Assembly (NCBI GenBank): GCA_963170055.1
Contig: CAUJGJ010000313.1
Coordinates: forward strand, 7,010,979-7,074,978
Direction: 5' to 3'
DNA length: 64,000 nt
From: Halisarca cf. caerulea
Lineage: Eukaryota; Porifera; Demospongiae; Chondrillida; Halisarcidae
The position numbers and the translations under genes were made by a program. This document shows, one piece after another, positions 26,682 to 49,390 of the stretch; position 1 is the first letter of the stretch; every line of letters starts with the position of its first letter. Below the pieces are notes generated by a model. It was not told where the DNA came from, made no database searches, and was given only the letters and a program-made list of their open reading frames with translations.

Positions 26682-26931
26682 ATGTATGAACATTTGTACA
26701 CTCTGTCAGCACTGTCAACTGCAAGTGTTGACTGCATTTGCAATGACATGTTGGTGTCTGCTTTCCTTTTGTACAGAATCCTCTGAACCTGCAGAAGATA
26801 AGGTGACCTCTTCCACTCCAGGTTACATGAATGTAGAACTGGAGGATAAAAGTGTACCAATGACAGACAACCCAAGTTATGAACATGTTGAGAGAACTCA
26901 ACTCACAAAACCTCTTTATGGGAACTTGTAG

Positions 26932-27501
26932 TCCATTGTTGTCTGTATTTAGTGATATCATTCAATGTGACATGTTATGACTTTGTTGGATTTCTAATGG
27001 AAAATGAAAGTTATTTCCAATTGAACTGTTTCCCAACATCAGTGTATGTGTTTCTATTATTCAGTTGCTATAATATATAGGAACTGTTTTTGCTTACACA
27101 AATAATGACATGAACTGCATGCATGCATGTATATATCTGACATGCAGTCCTGACAGTCGAACTCCAACAGAATGACATATGTAATCCAAGATGTCATACT
27201 ATTATGATGTCGGAATTATTGAGGATCAAGCAATTGCAACAAGCGAGCTGCACATTTGTGTTACCACTAGCATGCATTATAGTCATTTAGTGTATTGACC
27301 ACTGTTCACTCCATACAGTACCAGTAGGTAGTGTGCTGGATTTGGTGTTTTATGATTCCATGTCAGCTACGTTTTTTGCACACATACCAACTTTTGCATG
27401 TACACAGCTTCTTTGCTAGTGCTACAGTGTACCTCTGGCTCCTGAGTGACTATGATAAGGATTGATATCACGCATGCCATGACGGTTAGTATCCTCTAGA
27501 T
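26932..27501 (+). other. 3' flank of gene 5 and upstream region of gene 6
   Basis: The first 180 bases match the 3' flanks of genes 9, 10 and 12 (CCATTGTTGTCTGTATTTAG), and the rest matches the A-type upstream region. No coding signal. Confidence 0.6.
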
Positions 27502-27551
27502 TAGTCCAGCCAGCTGTGACCCACGTACGTGGGTCACAGCTGGCTGGACTA
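27502..27551. mobile_element. 50-bp perfect palindrome with exact 9-bp target duplication
   Basis: The sequence starts TAGTCCAGCCAGCTGTGACC and is its own exact reverse complement over 50 bases. CCTCTAGAT flanks it on both sides (27493-27501 and 27552-27560). It is the smallest clean member of the TAG...CTA family in this window. Confidence 0.85.
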
Positions 27552-27612
27552 CCTCTAGATCTGCTCTAACGGAGCTTGGGTGGTTAGCAGTCAAAGGATT
27601 TTCCCTGGGGGT

Positions 27613-27624
27613 AAAATGGCGGCC
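27613..27624 (+). promoter_or_regulatory. Gene 6 promoter box AAAATGGCGGCC
   Basis: The box is intact, followed by the conserved GTCAGTCCATCGC. A 1.9-kb insertion separates it from the gene 6 leader. Confidence 0.6.
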
Positions 27625-27650
27625 GTCAGTCCATCGCAATCCGCTAATTA

Positions 27651-29563
27651 TAACTAGATGTATGCAAAGCATAGTACTCGCTAGGTGCAGCTAAATTTGA
27701 AATCAGAAAGAAGTCAAAGGATCTATCAGAGGAAGGTATCACCCAAGATGCGGCATGGAATACATCATGCAACATGCATGGCATACTGGTGCCATTAGAG
27801 CATGGCCAATAATACAACAGCTTCATAATATTGCATGGCTGCATGCAGGCAGATGTAATATGTGGATGACTCAGCAGCATGCAGGATCAACCCTTACCAA
27901 CCTCAAGTCTGAGTAGGAGGATTAATATGTCATTTATAATGGGTAATTGAAATATATAGCATGAAAATGTCACATAAGCATACATGACCGTCACATAGCA
28001 GAACATGTTGCCAGAGATAGATGACCTATTTGCAGCCCCCATTGCGAACAAAGTCACAATCCTGCCAAGCAAAAGGCGATTCACACAAAAACAAAAATGT
28101 ATGGAGAAGTACGGGGCTATGGAGCTACACTGGGTGTTGGTTAGCATTTAGTAACCACAGCAGTGTAACTAAAACTGACTGGATCAGATTTACCATGCGT
28201 GACCATGTAAATGGGGATGAGAAATGGCAACTACAGACCAAGGAGCCTATGCAGCTGTATGCAGACCAAGGAGCATATGCGCTGTATACAGACCAAGGAG
28301 CATATGCAGCTGTATGCAGACCATGCATGCAAGGAGCATATGCAGCTGTATACAGACCATGCATGCAAGGAGCATATGCAGCTGTATGCAGGGCAAGTGA
28401 TTTTGAATTGCATGAATCACGAGATGCCAATGTGTTTTGTGCATATTTGCTTTGATTTGCAATAGATTAAATTGCATTGTTTCATATTTCTTATAAGTTT
28501 GCTTTTAAATTATTTTGCATTTCGTCACATTTGAACCACTATTGGATTCAGAATGTTGTGCAGTTTAAAGGAAGAATCGATTCAAAATTTGTTTTAGTAA
28601 TGATTGTTTTAACAGACATTGACATTAGTTGGTCCTAGTCTGGTGTGACCAGATCATATAGACCAGGCCAGGATTTGTTGGCCAATATCACGATTTGCTT
28701 TAACTATTGAAATTACGTTTGTACTTTCGAAGATGTTGAAAATTCCGTTCCTGCACTGAGTTTTGCCAACAATTAAAGCTGTAGTTGGGTTGCTATGGAC
28801 ATATGAAATAAAATGCCTGAAGAGGACAAGAAAATAGAAAGATTGCAATCTGAATTCGAAGCGATGTCGCACAACTGTCTTTCTGCTCATCACCACATGA
28901 TGCATTAAATATACGACCTTTATTCAGATTAATAAGAATCCCAAGGGGGGGAAACTTAGAGGCCCATATCTCAGTACGAACAAAAGCGGTCAGATCATGG
29001 ACCCTCAATTCCACACAAAACTCGAATAACACGCGCTTTACCCAATGCGTATGATCGTCGACGTCATGCGACGTGGAAGATACTGCTGAATTTGAACTCG
29101 AAATGGGAACATTCATGTGGCACCATTAATAAATGGCGACAGTGATGGCTAGAATTTCTACCGAATGAACTCGAACCCTTGCGGAGGTGAAAGGAAAGTC
29201 TAACGAAATAAAAAACCCTCTCGGGGTATTTATTTAGTCTTTCATTTAAGAGTAAAAATACGGATAAATCTTCGAACATGTGGCCATCACACAAAGAAAC
29301 GTGAGTTTTCACTTTTTGCCTTTATGCTGAATCAGTAATCCGATTAGCGACGCGTTTTGTCCATAATGTCAAAGTTCCTTTATGCCCCTACGAGGTCGTA
29401 CCATTTACGAATGATGTGCGTGCCTGCTTTTGTAGTAATTAGCGTCCAAAGTGACAATTTTGGGCCAAACTTTCCCACCTTTGTTACCCGAAACCAATCA
29501 AATGCGTGGGTAGCTCAAACCCACTCCGCTAACGCGACGGAAATAGAAAACTCGCTACGCTCG
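27651..29563. mobile_element. 1.9-kb insertion between gene 6 promoter and leader
   Basis: The paralogous genes 10 and 11 run directly from CCCGCTAACTG to the leader region; here that junction is split. TAATTA occurs at both edges (27645-27650, 29564-29569). Inside are a short tandem repeat (28240-28400) and, at 28640-29560, sequence with several short open frames that I do not recognise. No transposase is visible. Confidence 0.5.
28240..28400. repeat. Tandem repeat, 27-38 bp units
   Basis: About five imperfect units with the core AAGGAGCATATGCAGCTGTA, some spaced by CAGACCATGCATGC. It lies inside the insertion upstream of gene 6. Confidence 0.8.
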
Positions 29564-29678
29564 TAATTAGACTGCAGCTAGTGCTACGCTTGTACGGGTT
29601 TACTTGAATAGGGAACAGCATAGATTTTCGCCATTCCAGCTTTATCGTCCTACCTTTCCCGCAGTCCCTGTACGCGCC

Positions 29679-31182
29679 ATGTTGCTAAGGAGATTCCAGA
29701 GTGAAGGTTGGAATTGTGTTCTATTTACCTGTAGCTGCTTACTTTCGTTGTTCGAATCTCCAGTTGTAGGCGAGTTCCTCCCGTGTTCTGATGGTATTCT
29801 CATTTCGTACTCTCATCTCCTCTAGAAACATCCAGTAGACAGACAGACAATGTCAGATAGACCCGTTATACAATAATCCAGACTAGTAGATGCTAGCTAT
29901 AGTACAATCACTATAGTCTGTTGGATGTCCTGTAGCGGTACAATGTTGTATGATACATGCTAGAAAGATAGACCTGAACTCAGACTGGTGGTCAGAGTCC
30001 CTCCTGCCCATACTTGTACATGTAGTGGATGTGATGTATGTCTTGTCAGTAGTGAGAGCTGATCAGGAGTACTACATGAACATGTGTGTTGGTCAGGGGG
30101 TTAGCCTCATCTGTAGTGGATGTAGCACTGTCCATGGGTGGTATTATATGCAGAAAGTCCTTCCATATTGGTACTAGTACTAGGGTACATGGACAGTGTT
30201 ATATGCAGAAATTTCCTCTGTGTTAGGACTAGGGTAGGAGATAATATTCTGCATAACAAAGTTAATATGATGTCCTGTAATTCTCATGCAATAGCAGTAG
30301 TGTATCCATCTATCATTATAGACTTGATTTATTCTCTGATTCAGCTCAACAAGATGTGGTCCTTACTATGATGTCTGGTGATCAGTGCTACGGTAGTAGA
30401 GTGACCCTCCTCTGTACACATCCTGATCCTTCCAACCACCCTGGCATGTACGTCTTCGATAGCTTCAGATGGGCTGAGGATGGTACTGCAATTGACTTCA
30501 GTGACCCATCCAGTGCAAGGTTCACTGCCAACAGGTTGAACAGTACAGCTTCAACTCTGTCATTTGCTGTCACTGAAGAAGAGCACAGAGATAGAGTGAT
30601 CACATGTACCTGCTTTCTTGTCCTCAACAATGCTAACCGTAATCGTGAGGAGAGTGATCCTGTAACCATTGATGCTCTAGGTGAGTGAATGCTACACTGG
30701 CAGTACCATGTACTTTGAATGAAGCGATGCTCTTCTTGTTCTGATATTTTGATATATTCAAATTCTCTGTAGAGAAACCACTGCCTCCCAACATAACCAC
30801 GCCTTGCTCCAGTTGTCCTTACATCGTATTGTGGAGTCATAACAAGAGGTGCTTCAACCATCACACCTTCACTTACATCCTCACTTGGAACAAGACAGAC
30901 ACTCCAAGTGATCCATCATCCTCTGGAGGAGCCAACACAACAGAGAGTCAGTATGACTTGAGTGGTCTCCCTCCAGGAGAGTACTCAGTGAGTGTTCAGG
31001 CAGTGTGCAATGAGAACAGTGCTGTTGAGAGTGACGTAGTAAGCAAGCAGATTAGTTTACCAGGTGAGAGTGTGTGTATGTGCACAGCTTTAAATGTGTA
31101 TAATTACGTGTATGTACATGTCTATGTGCATTTATTAGGTGTCTGTATGTGTGAATACATGCATGTGTGTATGTGTTTGTGC

Positions 31183-31279
<97 letters not shown>

Positions 31280-31323
31280 TGTGAGTATACATGTGTGTAT
31301 GTGTACATGTGTGTGTGCATTTG

Positions 31324-31369
<46 letters not shown>

Positions 31370-31433
31370 GTGTGCATGTGTGTGTACGTGTGTGTGTTTA
31401 CATGTGTGTATGTGTTCGTGTGTGAGTGTGTGT

Positions 31434-31470
<37 letters not shown>

Positions 31471-31537
31471 GTGTGTGTGTGTGTGTACGTGTGTGTTTAC
31501 ATGTGCGTATGTGTACATGTGTGTGTGTGTGTGTGTG

Positions 31538-31601
<64 letters not shown>

Positions 31602-32868
31602 GGTGTATGTGCATGTATATGCCTTCATCTGTGCATGTGCAGTGCTACATGTTCTCATGTATTGCAATCAAGACCCCATGCATGCACCACCACTCACAAC
31701 TCTTATTCTTGACCATATGTAGGCATGCATACAATCTAAATGCTATTGTCGTAGTTTGATCTGTACGTATGTACACGAGCTCAGTGCATTAATTATTGCA
31801 TATGTGATATACTTAATGGCTGTGTATGCACATGTTGTATCTATGTTCATTAGAGTGTTCACTACCTAGTACCTATTGGTGTGCTGCCCTTAAAGTTATT
31901 TATATGATATGATATGACATATGTACATAGGTGTTTATACACATGTTCATATCTGTAGTATTGTAGAGTCATTACATCTCTATTAATTTTATTTACAGCC
32001 CCACCCCCTACAAGTGCCACACCCTCAGCCACACCCACCTCTCCTCAAGGTATGTATGGACTGGTATGTATCCCTTCACTGACTAAACCTATGGAGTCTT
32101 GTACTGTGTACAGTGTGGATGGTGTACTAAACCTATGGAGTCTTGTACTGTGTACATTGTGAATGGTGTACTAAACCTATGGAGTCTTGTACTGTGTACA
32201 TTGTGGATGGTGTACTAAACCTATGGAGTCTTGTACTGTGTACATTGTGGATGGTGTTTCAATGTGTACTTCTCTTTGGAGTCACTGCTTGTCAGAATGT
32301 TACATGTCACATCACAGACAAGTGCACACCAGAGCATGTGTACTCCTCTCCCTGTATCGTACCATAAGCACACTTGTATGCAGGCATTTGTACATGATAC
32401 ATGCACCCTCTCTCCCTCATGTGCCCTTCTCCCCCTTCCCCCTCCTCCCCTTCTCCTCCTTCCTCCCACACACACACAACTCATAAGACACAGGATTGTC
32501 CACAGGTGTCATTGCTGGTGTTGTGATAGGGTCAGTAGTAGTGAGTGTAATGATATTCATAGCTGGTTGTGGAGCTGGAGTGATAGCACATGTTGTTTAC
32601 CTAAAGACATCCAAACAGACAACAAGAATGTGCTCCTGTTTGTCAACAAGTATGTGCTCCTGTTTGTCAACAAGTGTTTACACTCTTTCATATCTCCTCA
32701 TCATCCACTACAGAATCCTCTGAATCTACAGAAGATAAGGTGACCTCTTCCACTCCAGGTTACATGAATGTAGAACTGGAGGATAAAAGTGTACCAATGA
32801 CAGACAACCTAAGTTATGAACATGTTGAGAGAGCTCAACTGACAAAACCTCTTTACAGGGACTTGTAG
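29679..32868 (+). CDS. Receptor gene 6 (A-type): leader-Ig-FN3-stalk-TM-tail
   Basis: Exons: 29679-29769, 30345-30680, 30773-31063, 31999-32049, 32494-32649, 32714-32868; predicted 359 aa. The leader MLLRRFQSEGWNC is two codons longer than in gene 2. Its donor reads GCGAGT, a GC-type donor, where paralogs have GTGAGT. The Ig has RVTLLC, FRWAEDG and VITCTCFLVL. FN3 is nearly identical to gene 2 (SGLPPGEYSVSVQAV). The usual donor after the membrane exon is mutated (AACAAGAATGTG), but the next 24-bp repeat supplies AACAAGTATGTG at 32650. The exon then gains 24 bases coding RMCSCLST and stays in phase. In the tail, NPSY has become NLSY and the end is PLYRDL, so the NPxY motif is lost in this copy. 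Confidence 0.78.
31168..31610. repeat. TG microsatellite in gene 6
   Basis: Long interrupted TG tract between FN3 and stalk exons, at the same place as in gene 2, with internal GTGTACATGTGTG blocks. Confidence 0.95.
32082..32262 (+). repeat. 44-bp minisatellite, about 4 copies
   Basis: Same unit as in genes 2 and 10, between the stalk and membrane exons of gene 6. Confidence 0.85.
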
Positions 32869-33186
32869 ACCATATTGGTCACTAACCAATGTTTTCTGGA
32901 TTTAGTTGCATCACTCTCATTTGTTTGGTTGCTAAGAAAAAGTGAAATCACTTTGTTATTGCATGAGTGTATTGTATTTCAATCCATTGATCCCTGTGTT
33001 TTGATTTGTATTCACAGAGCACTATCGCACGCATGCATAACGGAATGTCACTTAACTATGCATGCAAGCCTGATGTATTCCAATTCCAATCTCAATTTAC
33101 ACATATACATATAGTCTGCAGCCATAGTCTGTCAATTCCCATTATAGCAGTTGTGAATGATAACAAACTGGGAATGCCCCTTCAGT
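32869..33186 (+). other. Intergenic region between genes 6 and 7
   Basis: The 3' flank is of the type found after genes 3 and 7, then spacer. No further feature seen. Confidence 0.5.
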
Positions 33187-33198
33187 AAAATGGCAGCC
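33187..33198 (+). promoter_or_regulatory. Gene 7 promoter box AAAATGGCAGCC
   Basis: A one-base variant of the shared box, 127 bp before the leader ATG. Confidence 0.55.
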
Positions 33199-33313
33199 GT
33201 GCGAACGCTATATAGTACACTTGTGCGGGTCCATTGTTTTGATAGAGGAACAGCGTACAATTCTAGTATCTCCATCTCATGTACCACTGCAGCTGCATGT
33301 TCTCATATGTACC

Positions 33314-43291
<9,978 letters not shown>

Positions 43292-43571
43292 ACCATCTTG
43301 GTCACTAACTTATGTTTTTTTATATACAATTTTATCACTCTCATTGGTTTGGTGGCTAAGGAAAAGTGAAATCACTCTATTTCATTCCATCCCTGTGCTT
43401 TGATGTGCATTCCAGAATACACCATTGCATACATTTGCAAGCCTGCATGCATGGCATATATATTCCAATCTCATGCATGCATGATCAGTATAACTGCAAC
43501 TATAACTGCACGGAGCATTAAAACAGTACGTGGCGCAACTGTACAAATTTAACCGGAAAAGCCCCTTCAGT
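43292..43571 (+). other. Intergenic region between genes 7 and 8
   Basis: 3' flank of the gene 3/6 type followed by F-type upstream sequence. Nothing else seen. Confidence 0.5.
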
Positions 43572-43583
43572 AAAATGGCGGCC
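43572..43583 (+). promoter_or_regulatory. Gene 8 promoter box AAAATGGCGGCC
   Basis: The box lies 142 bp before the leader ATG. The ATG inside it has a strong context (A at -3, G at +4) and opens a frame that overlaps the leader in another phase, up to 43817. Confidence 0.65.
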
Positions 43584-43713
43584 GTCGATGTACCAAGTGT
43601 CCCGATCGCTGATCTAGTGCGGTTGTGCGGGTTAATTGTTTTGATAGAAGAACAAAAATTGAGTAAATTTAAAGCGTATCTATCTCGTCTACCACTGTTC
43701 TCGTATACGCACC

Positions 43714-46623
43714 ATGTTCTTGAGAGGAATATCCAGCGACGGATTGAACTGTGTTGTATACGTATTTCTATTTGGGCTGTTGAGATGTCCAGGTTAGTTC
43801 CCTCATACGTAGGTTAGACTCAATTAGAAACAAACTTCGTGTTCAGTTTGAGACAACATGGCCCCACAGTGCAGTCTGGATTAAAGATAAGGTTCATCCT
43901 TGTCTCTTTGCTTCCACATCTCTTCTAGAAGGATCCAGTAAATCTGTACTGAGTAGTGCAGCACGTATCTGCAACCTGGTTGTCTAACTTCCTCATGTCA
44001 GCATGTGTAGATGTACCATAGGGAATGTGTTATTTTCGTCTTTGCTAATACTGAGAGCTGACTGATGGTTGAGTGTTTAAGAAAGTGCATTGAGGTCAGC
44101 CTTATAATTAGGAGTGATGACTCTTTTAGGGGTATAAAATTATCTGACAAAGGTACTTCTATAACAAATTCAGTTCATCATAGTATGAGTACCCACAGAT
44201 TGCAACACAGTCAGTGAACAGTCATGTGAATAATAATGGTGGTTCTGTGTGTTCTTGTTCTAACATCATATGCCACTTGTTGTGCAGGTAGTGCTCAGCT
44301 CACCATCTCCACCTCCTCCTCCTCTACTTCATGTTATGGAGATGTAGTGACTCTAGTGTGTCACCATCCTGAGCTGGCTACCAACCCTGGGAGGTACCTC
44401 ACCAGTACACCATCATGGAGGGAGGATGGTGTGAGGATCACACCTTCTCTCGGTACTATGTTTGAAGCCAACACATCTCCAGACAGCACTAGCACAACTC
44501 TCACCATCAACATCACAGAGGACCACTTCAGTAACAAGTCATTTCACTATTCATGTTTGCTAGTATTGGCTGGTCCAAACGGACTACCTTCAGGAGAGGT
44601 GGAAACCAGTGGGAATGTCACTATAGACCCCATTGGTGAGTGGTTGCCAATTAAGAATAAATGTGATGAAATATAGAAGATGAAAGTGATGTACGTACAT
44701 AATTGTCGTACAGTATGAATACATGGCACTATCATTACATGATCAGTTTCACATCAGACATTTGTCTTGTTTCCCAGGACTACAAAGTGTTTGGTGCGTA
44801 TACTGTCAGTACTACTCATATATCCACTGCAGATCTGACTCCACCTCCCCTCACATCCATCGACTCACTTGCCTCTACCATCACTCTTAAATGGAGTGAC
44901 CAACCCTGTACTGTGAGGTACAGTGTATCCTGGATGTACACCAGTGATGATGGTACTACTACTACTGATAGTGGAGTTACAGAGTTGACCAACTACACCA
45001 TCCCAACCAGTGTAGGAGGAGTGTATACTGTGTCAGTAGAAGCTGTTGATGGTGTGGGTATTGTTGGACCATCAACTACTGAAGTAGTGAGATCAAGTGA
45101 GTGCTCAGCCTTAGCTTGTACCCGAACCCTCTATCTGTGGCCATTTTTGCCCAACAGATTGAGGGTCTTTATACAAGACTGGTGAGTGCTCACTCCACAC
45201 TCTGTATCTAATTGTAGTATCTAGATAGCTCCCTTGCCTCAAGCAAGCATGCAGTAAGTAATACATGTTAGCAACATGGCTTCGGACAAGAAACTAGCAT
45301 GTATCCGATCGGATGCTATTCATATCAGTTTCATAAGGACACATTTCCCCTCCTCATGCAGCCCTCCCTCAACCCACTGCTCCTGTCACTCCATGTAAAG
45401 ACAGGTCAGTTGTCCTGAGATGTCAAGTCAGTGGACAAGTTGACTACAAGAGGTACATTTGGAGGGACAGCAGAGGAGATGTGTTTGACTCTGATCTGTA
45501 CAATGTTGAGGGTCAGGAACTGACCATAGCTGATGCGTGTGCAGTGAGGGGGATGCTGTATCGCTGTGGAGGAGTGCTGTCATCTGGAACTGTAGTAATG
45601 GGGGAGAGCTATCGTGTGGAGCCTTTAGGTGAGCAGTTTCTGTTTGTGAGTGAAAGGAAGTTCCTTTCATCTTCTTTTGCTGACAGTCAACATCACATGA
45701 ATAGATAATGTAACCTTCACACAATAGAGTATGAGTTTGCAGTTCAGAGAAGTGTTGTGTTGTGTGTTGTCAGCTATAATTGTGTCAGACTCTGTTGTGA
45801 GCACACACCTGACTGTACTGACTACCACAGTGTCCCTAATGGAGAAGACCTATAGTAGTCTAGCATAGGCAGAACCTATTCCTCCATTTTATATTATGTC
45901 GTAACCAAAAAATGGCGTCATAAAAATAGGAGGACTAGGAACTGCTCTACTGCTCTACTCTCCTTATTTAATAAACACAACATTTTCATTTTATATTCAT
46001 GAATGTGTGCTTTGCAGATCAATGTGTATTGAGGTGTACACACCTGTTTGTGTGTATTGAATGTGAGTATTTTAGTTCATATGCCTGTACAATAATATCG
46101 TGTCCATCCACTGTCAGTTGGTGTTGGTGTGTCTAAACATGCCCTCAACTTAATCTCTCCTTCATCTTCTTTTTTTTTCCACCCATATATCTGCTATCAG
46201 TTCTTTTTATTTCTTCATTTCTCATCCCCTCCCACTGGAAGACCCACATACACAACGATCTCCCTCAGCACACAACTAACAGGTTCTTGTCAGTTTTGTG
46301 CTTGACAAAGTACATTTTTTATCCCCTTTAACTACGTAGGTCAACCAGGTCCTCCTGTAGTAACCATAGCAACAACAGATTCCAGTATCACTTTAACATG
46401 GAACACTACATTCCACTGTTTCGAATCCAAAATCTTCGCTTTTGTGGTAATTTGGAATGAGATTGGAAGTGGAACTAGTAACAATGTCACCATCTCATCC
46501 TCTCCATACACCATCAGTGGACTACAACCTGGTACCTCTTATGAGGTCTGTGTACATGGAGTGAGTGGATCAGGATTAAGGAGCTCCAGGAGTGTATCAC
46601 TCATTGCAACATCTCCAGCAGTT

Positions 46624-46670
<47 letters not shown>

Positions 46671-47241
46671 GTGTTTGTGTTTGTGTGTGTGTTCGCATGT
46701 GTGTGTACATGTGCGTATGCGTGCATGCGTGATTCCATGCATGCATGCATGTGTGTGTGCATGCGTGCGTGTGTATAATTTGATAAAGTTTACAAGTGTA
46801 TGTCATTGTCTGCCTCTCTTCCCATATCATACAAGCACACGAATACATGCATTACATGATACATGTGTGTCCCTTCTCCCCTTCTCCTCCTTCCTCCCAC
46901 ACACACAACTCATAAGACACAGGATTGTCCACAGGTATCATTGCTGGTGTTGTGATAGGGTCAGTAGTAGTGAGTGTAATGATATTCATAGCTGGTTGTG
47001 GAGCTGGAGTGATAGCAATACTTGTTTACCAGAAGACATCCAAACAAACAACAAGTATGTGTACCTGTTTGTCAACAAGTGTTTACATTCTTGTCATATC
47101 TCCTCATCATTCACTACAGAATCCTCTGAATCTGCAGAAGATAAGGTGACCTCTTCCACTCCAGGTTACATGAATGTAGAACTGAAGGATAAAAGTGTAC
47201 CAATGACAGACAACCCAAGTTATGAACCTATTGAAAGATGA
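43714..47241 (+). CDS. Receptor gene 8 (F-type): leader-Ig-FN3-Ig-FN3-TM-short tail
   Basis: Exons: 43714-43792, 44288-44635, 44833-45096, 45362-45628, 46340-46624, 46923-47054, 47120-47241; predicted 498 aa. The leader is intact ([13 protein letters not shown], hydrophobic run, RCPG). A second possible start at 44236 ([12 protein letters not shown]) is in frame with Ig 1, as in gene 4. Ig 1 has DVVTLVC, WREDG and YSCLLVL. FN3 1 is the common B-type. Ig 2 has [18 protein letters not shown] and LYRCGG. FN3 2 has ITLTWN and [19 protein letters not shown]-type membrane exon. The tail keeps GYMNVELKD and NPSYEPIE but stops at AGATGA. Gene 11 has AGATCA there and runs on, so one base change removed the C terminus with its third tyrosine. 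Confidence 0.8.
46625..46780. repeat. TG microsatellite after FN3 2 donor of gene 8
   Basis: The TG repeat starts at the splice donor and continues with GCATGCATGC blocks, as in gene 5. Confidence 0.9.
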
Positions 47242-47528
47242 AGTTACAAATTCTAGCAACTTTTAATTTGGCAATTTTTTAAAATTTGTGTACATGTGTA
47301 TGGTGGCCTGGAATCTCATTATAGCAAATTTCGAGGGACACTGAAAATTCCTCGATGTACCAGAAAATCACTTTAACCAGTTAAACTTTCATAGTGGAGT
47401 ATTTACTGGGTCACATGAATTTATTCACTATAAACAGATGTTCACTGTAAGGAGTTTCCACTGTATCACTGTGTCATTGCGCAATGACCAGAGGCCCGAT
47501 GAAGATATTTAGGGACATCCCCTTGAGT
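47242..47528 (+). other. Intergenic region between genes 8 and 9
   Basis: The 3' flank matches that of gene 11 (TTACAAATTCTAGCAA). It is followed by a decayed short TIR element (about 47311-47463) related to the one at 24962. Confidence 0.55.
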
Positions 47529-47540
47529 TAAATGGCTTCT
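47529..47540 (+). promoter_or_regulatory. Gene 9 promoter box variant TTAAATGGCTTC
   Basis: A weaker version of the shared box, 155 bp before the M-type leader, preceded by GGGACATCCCCT. Gene 12 has AAAATGGCTTCC at the same place. Confidence 0.45.
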
Positions 47541-47683
47541 ATTACTGAAGTCAAGGCGAACGCCCTCAATATGGCCGAACACGCATGTCATTTGATTAGA
47601 GGAACATCGAGCGACAGATCCGACCAGTTTTAATCCACTACCGTCTCCGGTCTTTTTTGAACTCTCTGACCTCGAGGCTGATC

Positions 47684-47849
47684 ATGATCGATGGATGGAA
47701 CTATTTTCTGTTTGTACCGCTACTTTTGCAAGTTACGAGTTCTGCAGGTTAGTTTACTACGTCACAGCTACAGCAACTTAGGTTACAATTACGCTAAGAA
47801 ATGAGTCGATTCAAACAAGTGCTTGAAATAATTATTTATAGTAAATCAG

Positions 47850-47920
<71 letters not shown>

Positions 47921-48890
47921 GTCTGGCTGACAAGATTGCAACAAATTAAAGAGTGAACAACCATAGACACTCTACATTACGTAGTATAGAGTGTCTATGG
48001 AACAACCATACTCCACCACTATGACATGGATCAGATGTATCCTCAATTTCTCCCTGATCAGATCGGCAGTAACGTGTCCAAGAGTATCTTGCCAATACAG
48101 ATATTGCCTGATTCCACCACATTGGTCATGCAAAATCTAATTTATTTATGCTACTAGAAGAATTTTAAGATTATTGTAACATTTTATGTGAGCTAATGCA
48201 TGTGATAAGTTGCTGATGCATGGCTTGAAAAAAATAATATTATCTGTACATCTGTGATCACTGATAATGTTAATGTATATATACATAGATGGTGTATGGA
48301 CTATCTATGATTAATGGTAATATACCAGTAAATGTTCTAAGTTCTGTCAGCTACAAGTTGGTATAAATGGGGAACAAATCGAAGGAGCAACAGATGTAGG
48401 AACAGATGTAGGAACATGAATAACTCACAATAGTACAGTGTAGTCTGACGTGGCCATAACTGACTCTTTCTGCCATGATATTATAAGTATGATGGAAAGG
48501 GTTGGCTACGCCAGACTGGGCAGGTACCAAAGTACATCTCCCTTTTGTTTTCCAGTCACCTCTCAAGTGACCCTGTCTCCTCCACCTGGTGATGTCTGTT
48601 ATGGAGATGTTGTGGAGCTAGTGTGTAGGACCAGTAGAGACCCATCACAGTACTTTGTACCTCGTACCATGTGGAGAGAAAATACGAGCATAGTGAACCC
48701 GTCAAGAGGTTCCCCTTATTCCCTACAATCTATAAACACCACTGATGACAGGTTGACCATCAACATCACTAGAGAGTACTTTGAGGAGAACATGGTCTAC
48801 TCTTATCAGTGTTTCTACACTTTTAAAAACTTCAGCTCTGATGAGAGTGGAGTAGTGAGGATTGATCCCTTAGGTTTGTATGTGTGTGTG

Positions 48891-48959
<69 letters not shown>

Positions 48960-49237
48960 TGTGGTGTTTGTTGTGTTCTCCCCAGGTATCTTAAGGCATG
49001 TTCGTTCAACATGCCTTCTCTTCCAAAAACAATTAGTGCATAGGAAAATATGTTCTCACAGATTATGAAAAATTTATGTACTTTTAGTATGAATAATGTT
49101 GCTACCCATGCAAAACTGAAGCTTTAAAGGATTTATTATGCATTGTATGCATATATATGGTGTACATAGCATGCATGTACATAGCTGATCAACATGCCTT
49201 AAAATTTTTTCTGGAGAACACTGGTATGTGTGTGTGT

Positions 49238-49284
<47 letters not shown>

Positions 49285-49331
49285 TGTGTGTGTACGTGTC
49301 TGTGTGTGTGCACGTGTGTGTGTACGTGTGT

Positions 49332-49390
<59 letters not shown>

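Larger units (their letters stand above)
22498..26931 (+). pseudogene. Receptor gene 5 (F-type), start codon and FN3 1 damaged
   Basis: Exon relics: 22498-22576 leader, 22858-23160 Ig, about 24071-24246 FN3 remnant, 24548-24814 Ig 2, 25555-25839 FN3 2, 26258-26389 membrane, 26777-26931 tail. The leader is open but begins ATC where paralogs have ATG. The first FN3 exon has lost its acceptor and 5' half and has two extra bases (GTGTGTCAG for GTGTCAG). The remaining exons are intact and in phase, so skipping the FN3 remnant would still join Ig 1 to Ig 2 in frame. Ig 2 and FN3 2 closely match gene 8. The tail is normal. Without another start it cannot make the usual protein; a skipped-exon transcript with an alternative start remains possible. 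The box-to-leader distance is also stretched by a transposon. Confidence 0.65.

Noticed and set aside
28793..29116. Antisense frame of 107 codons in the gene 6 upstream insertion
   Set aside because: No family resemblance and several overlapping short frames in other phases; likely chance.
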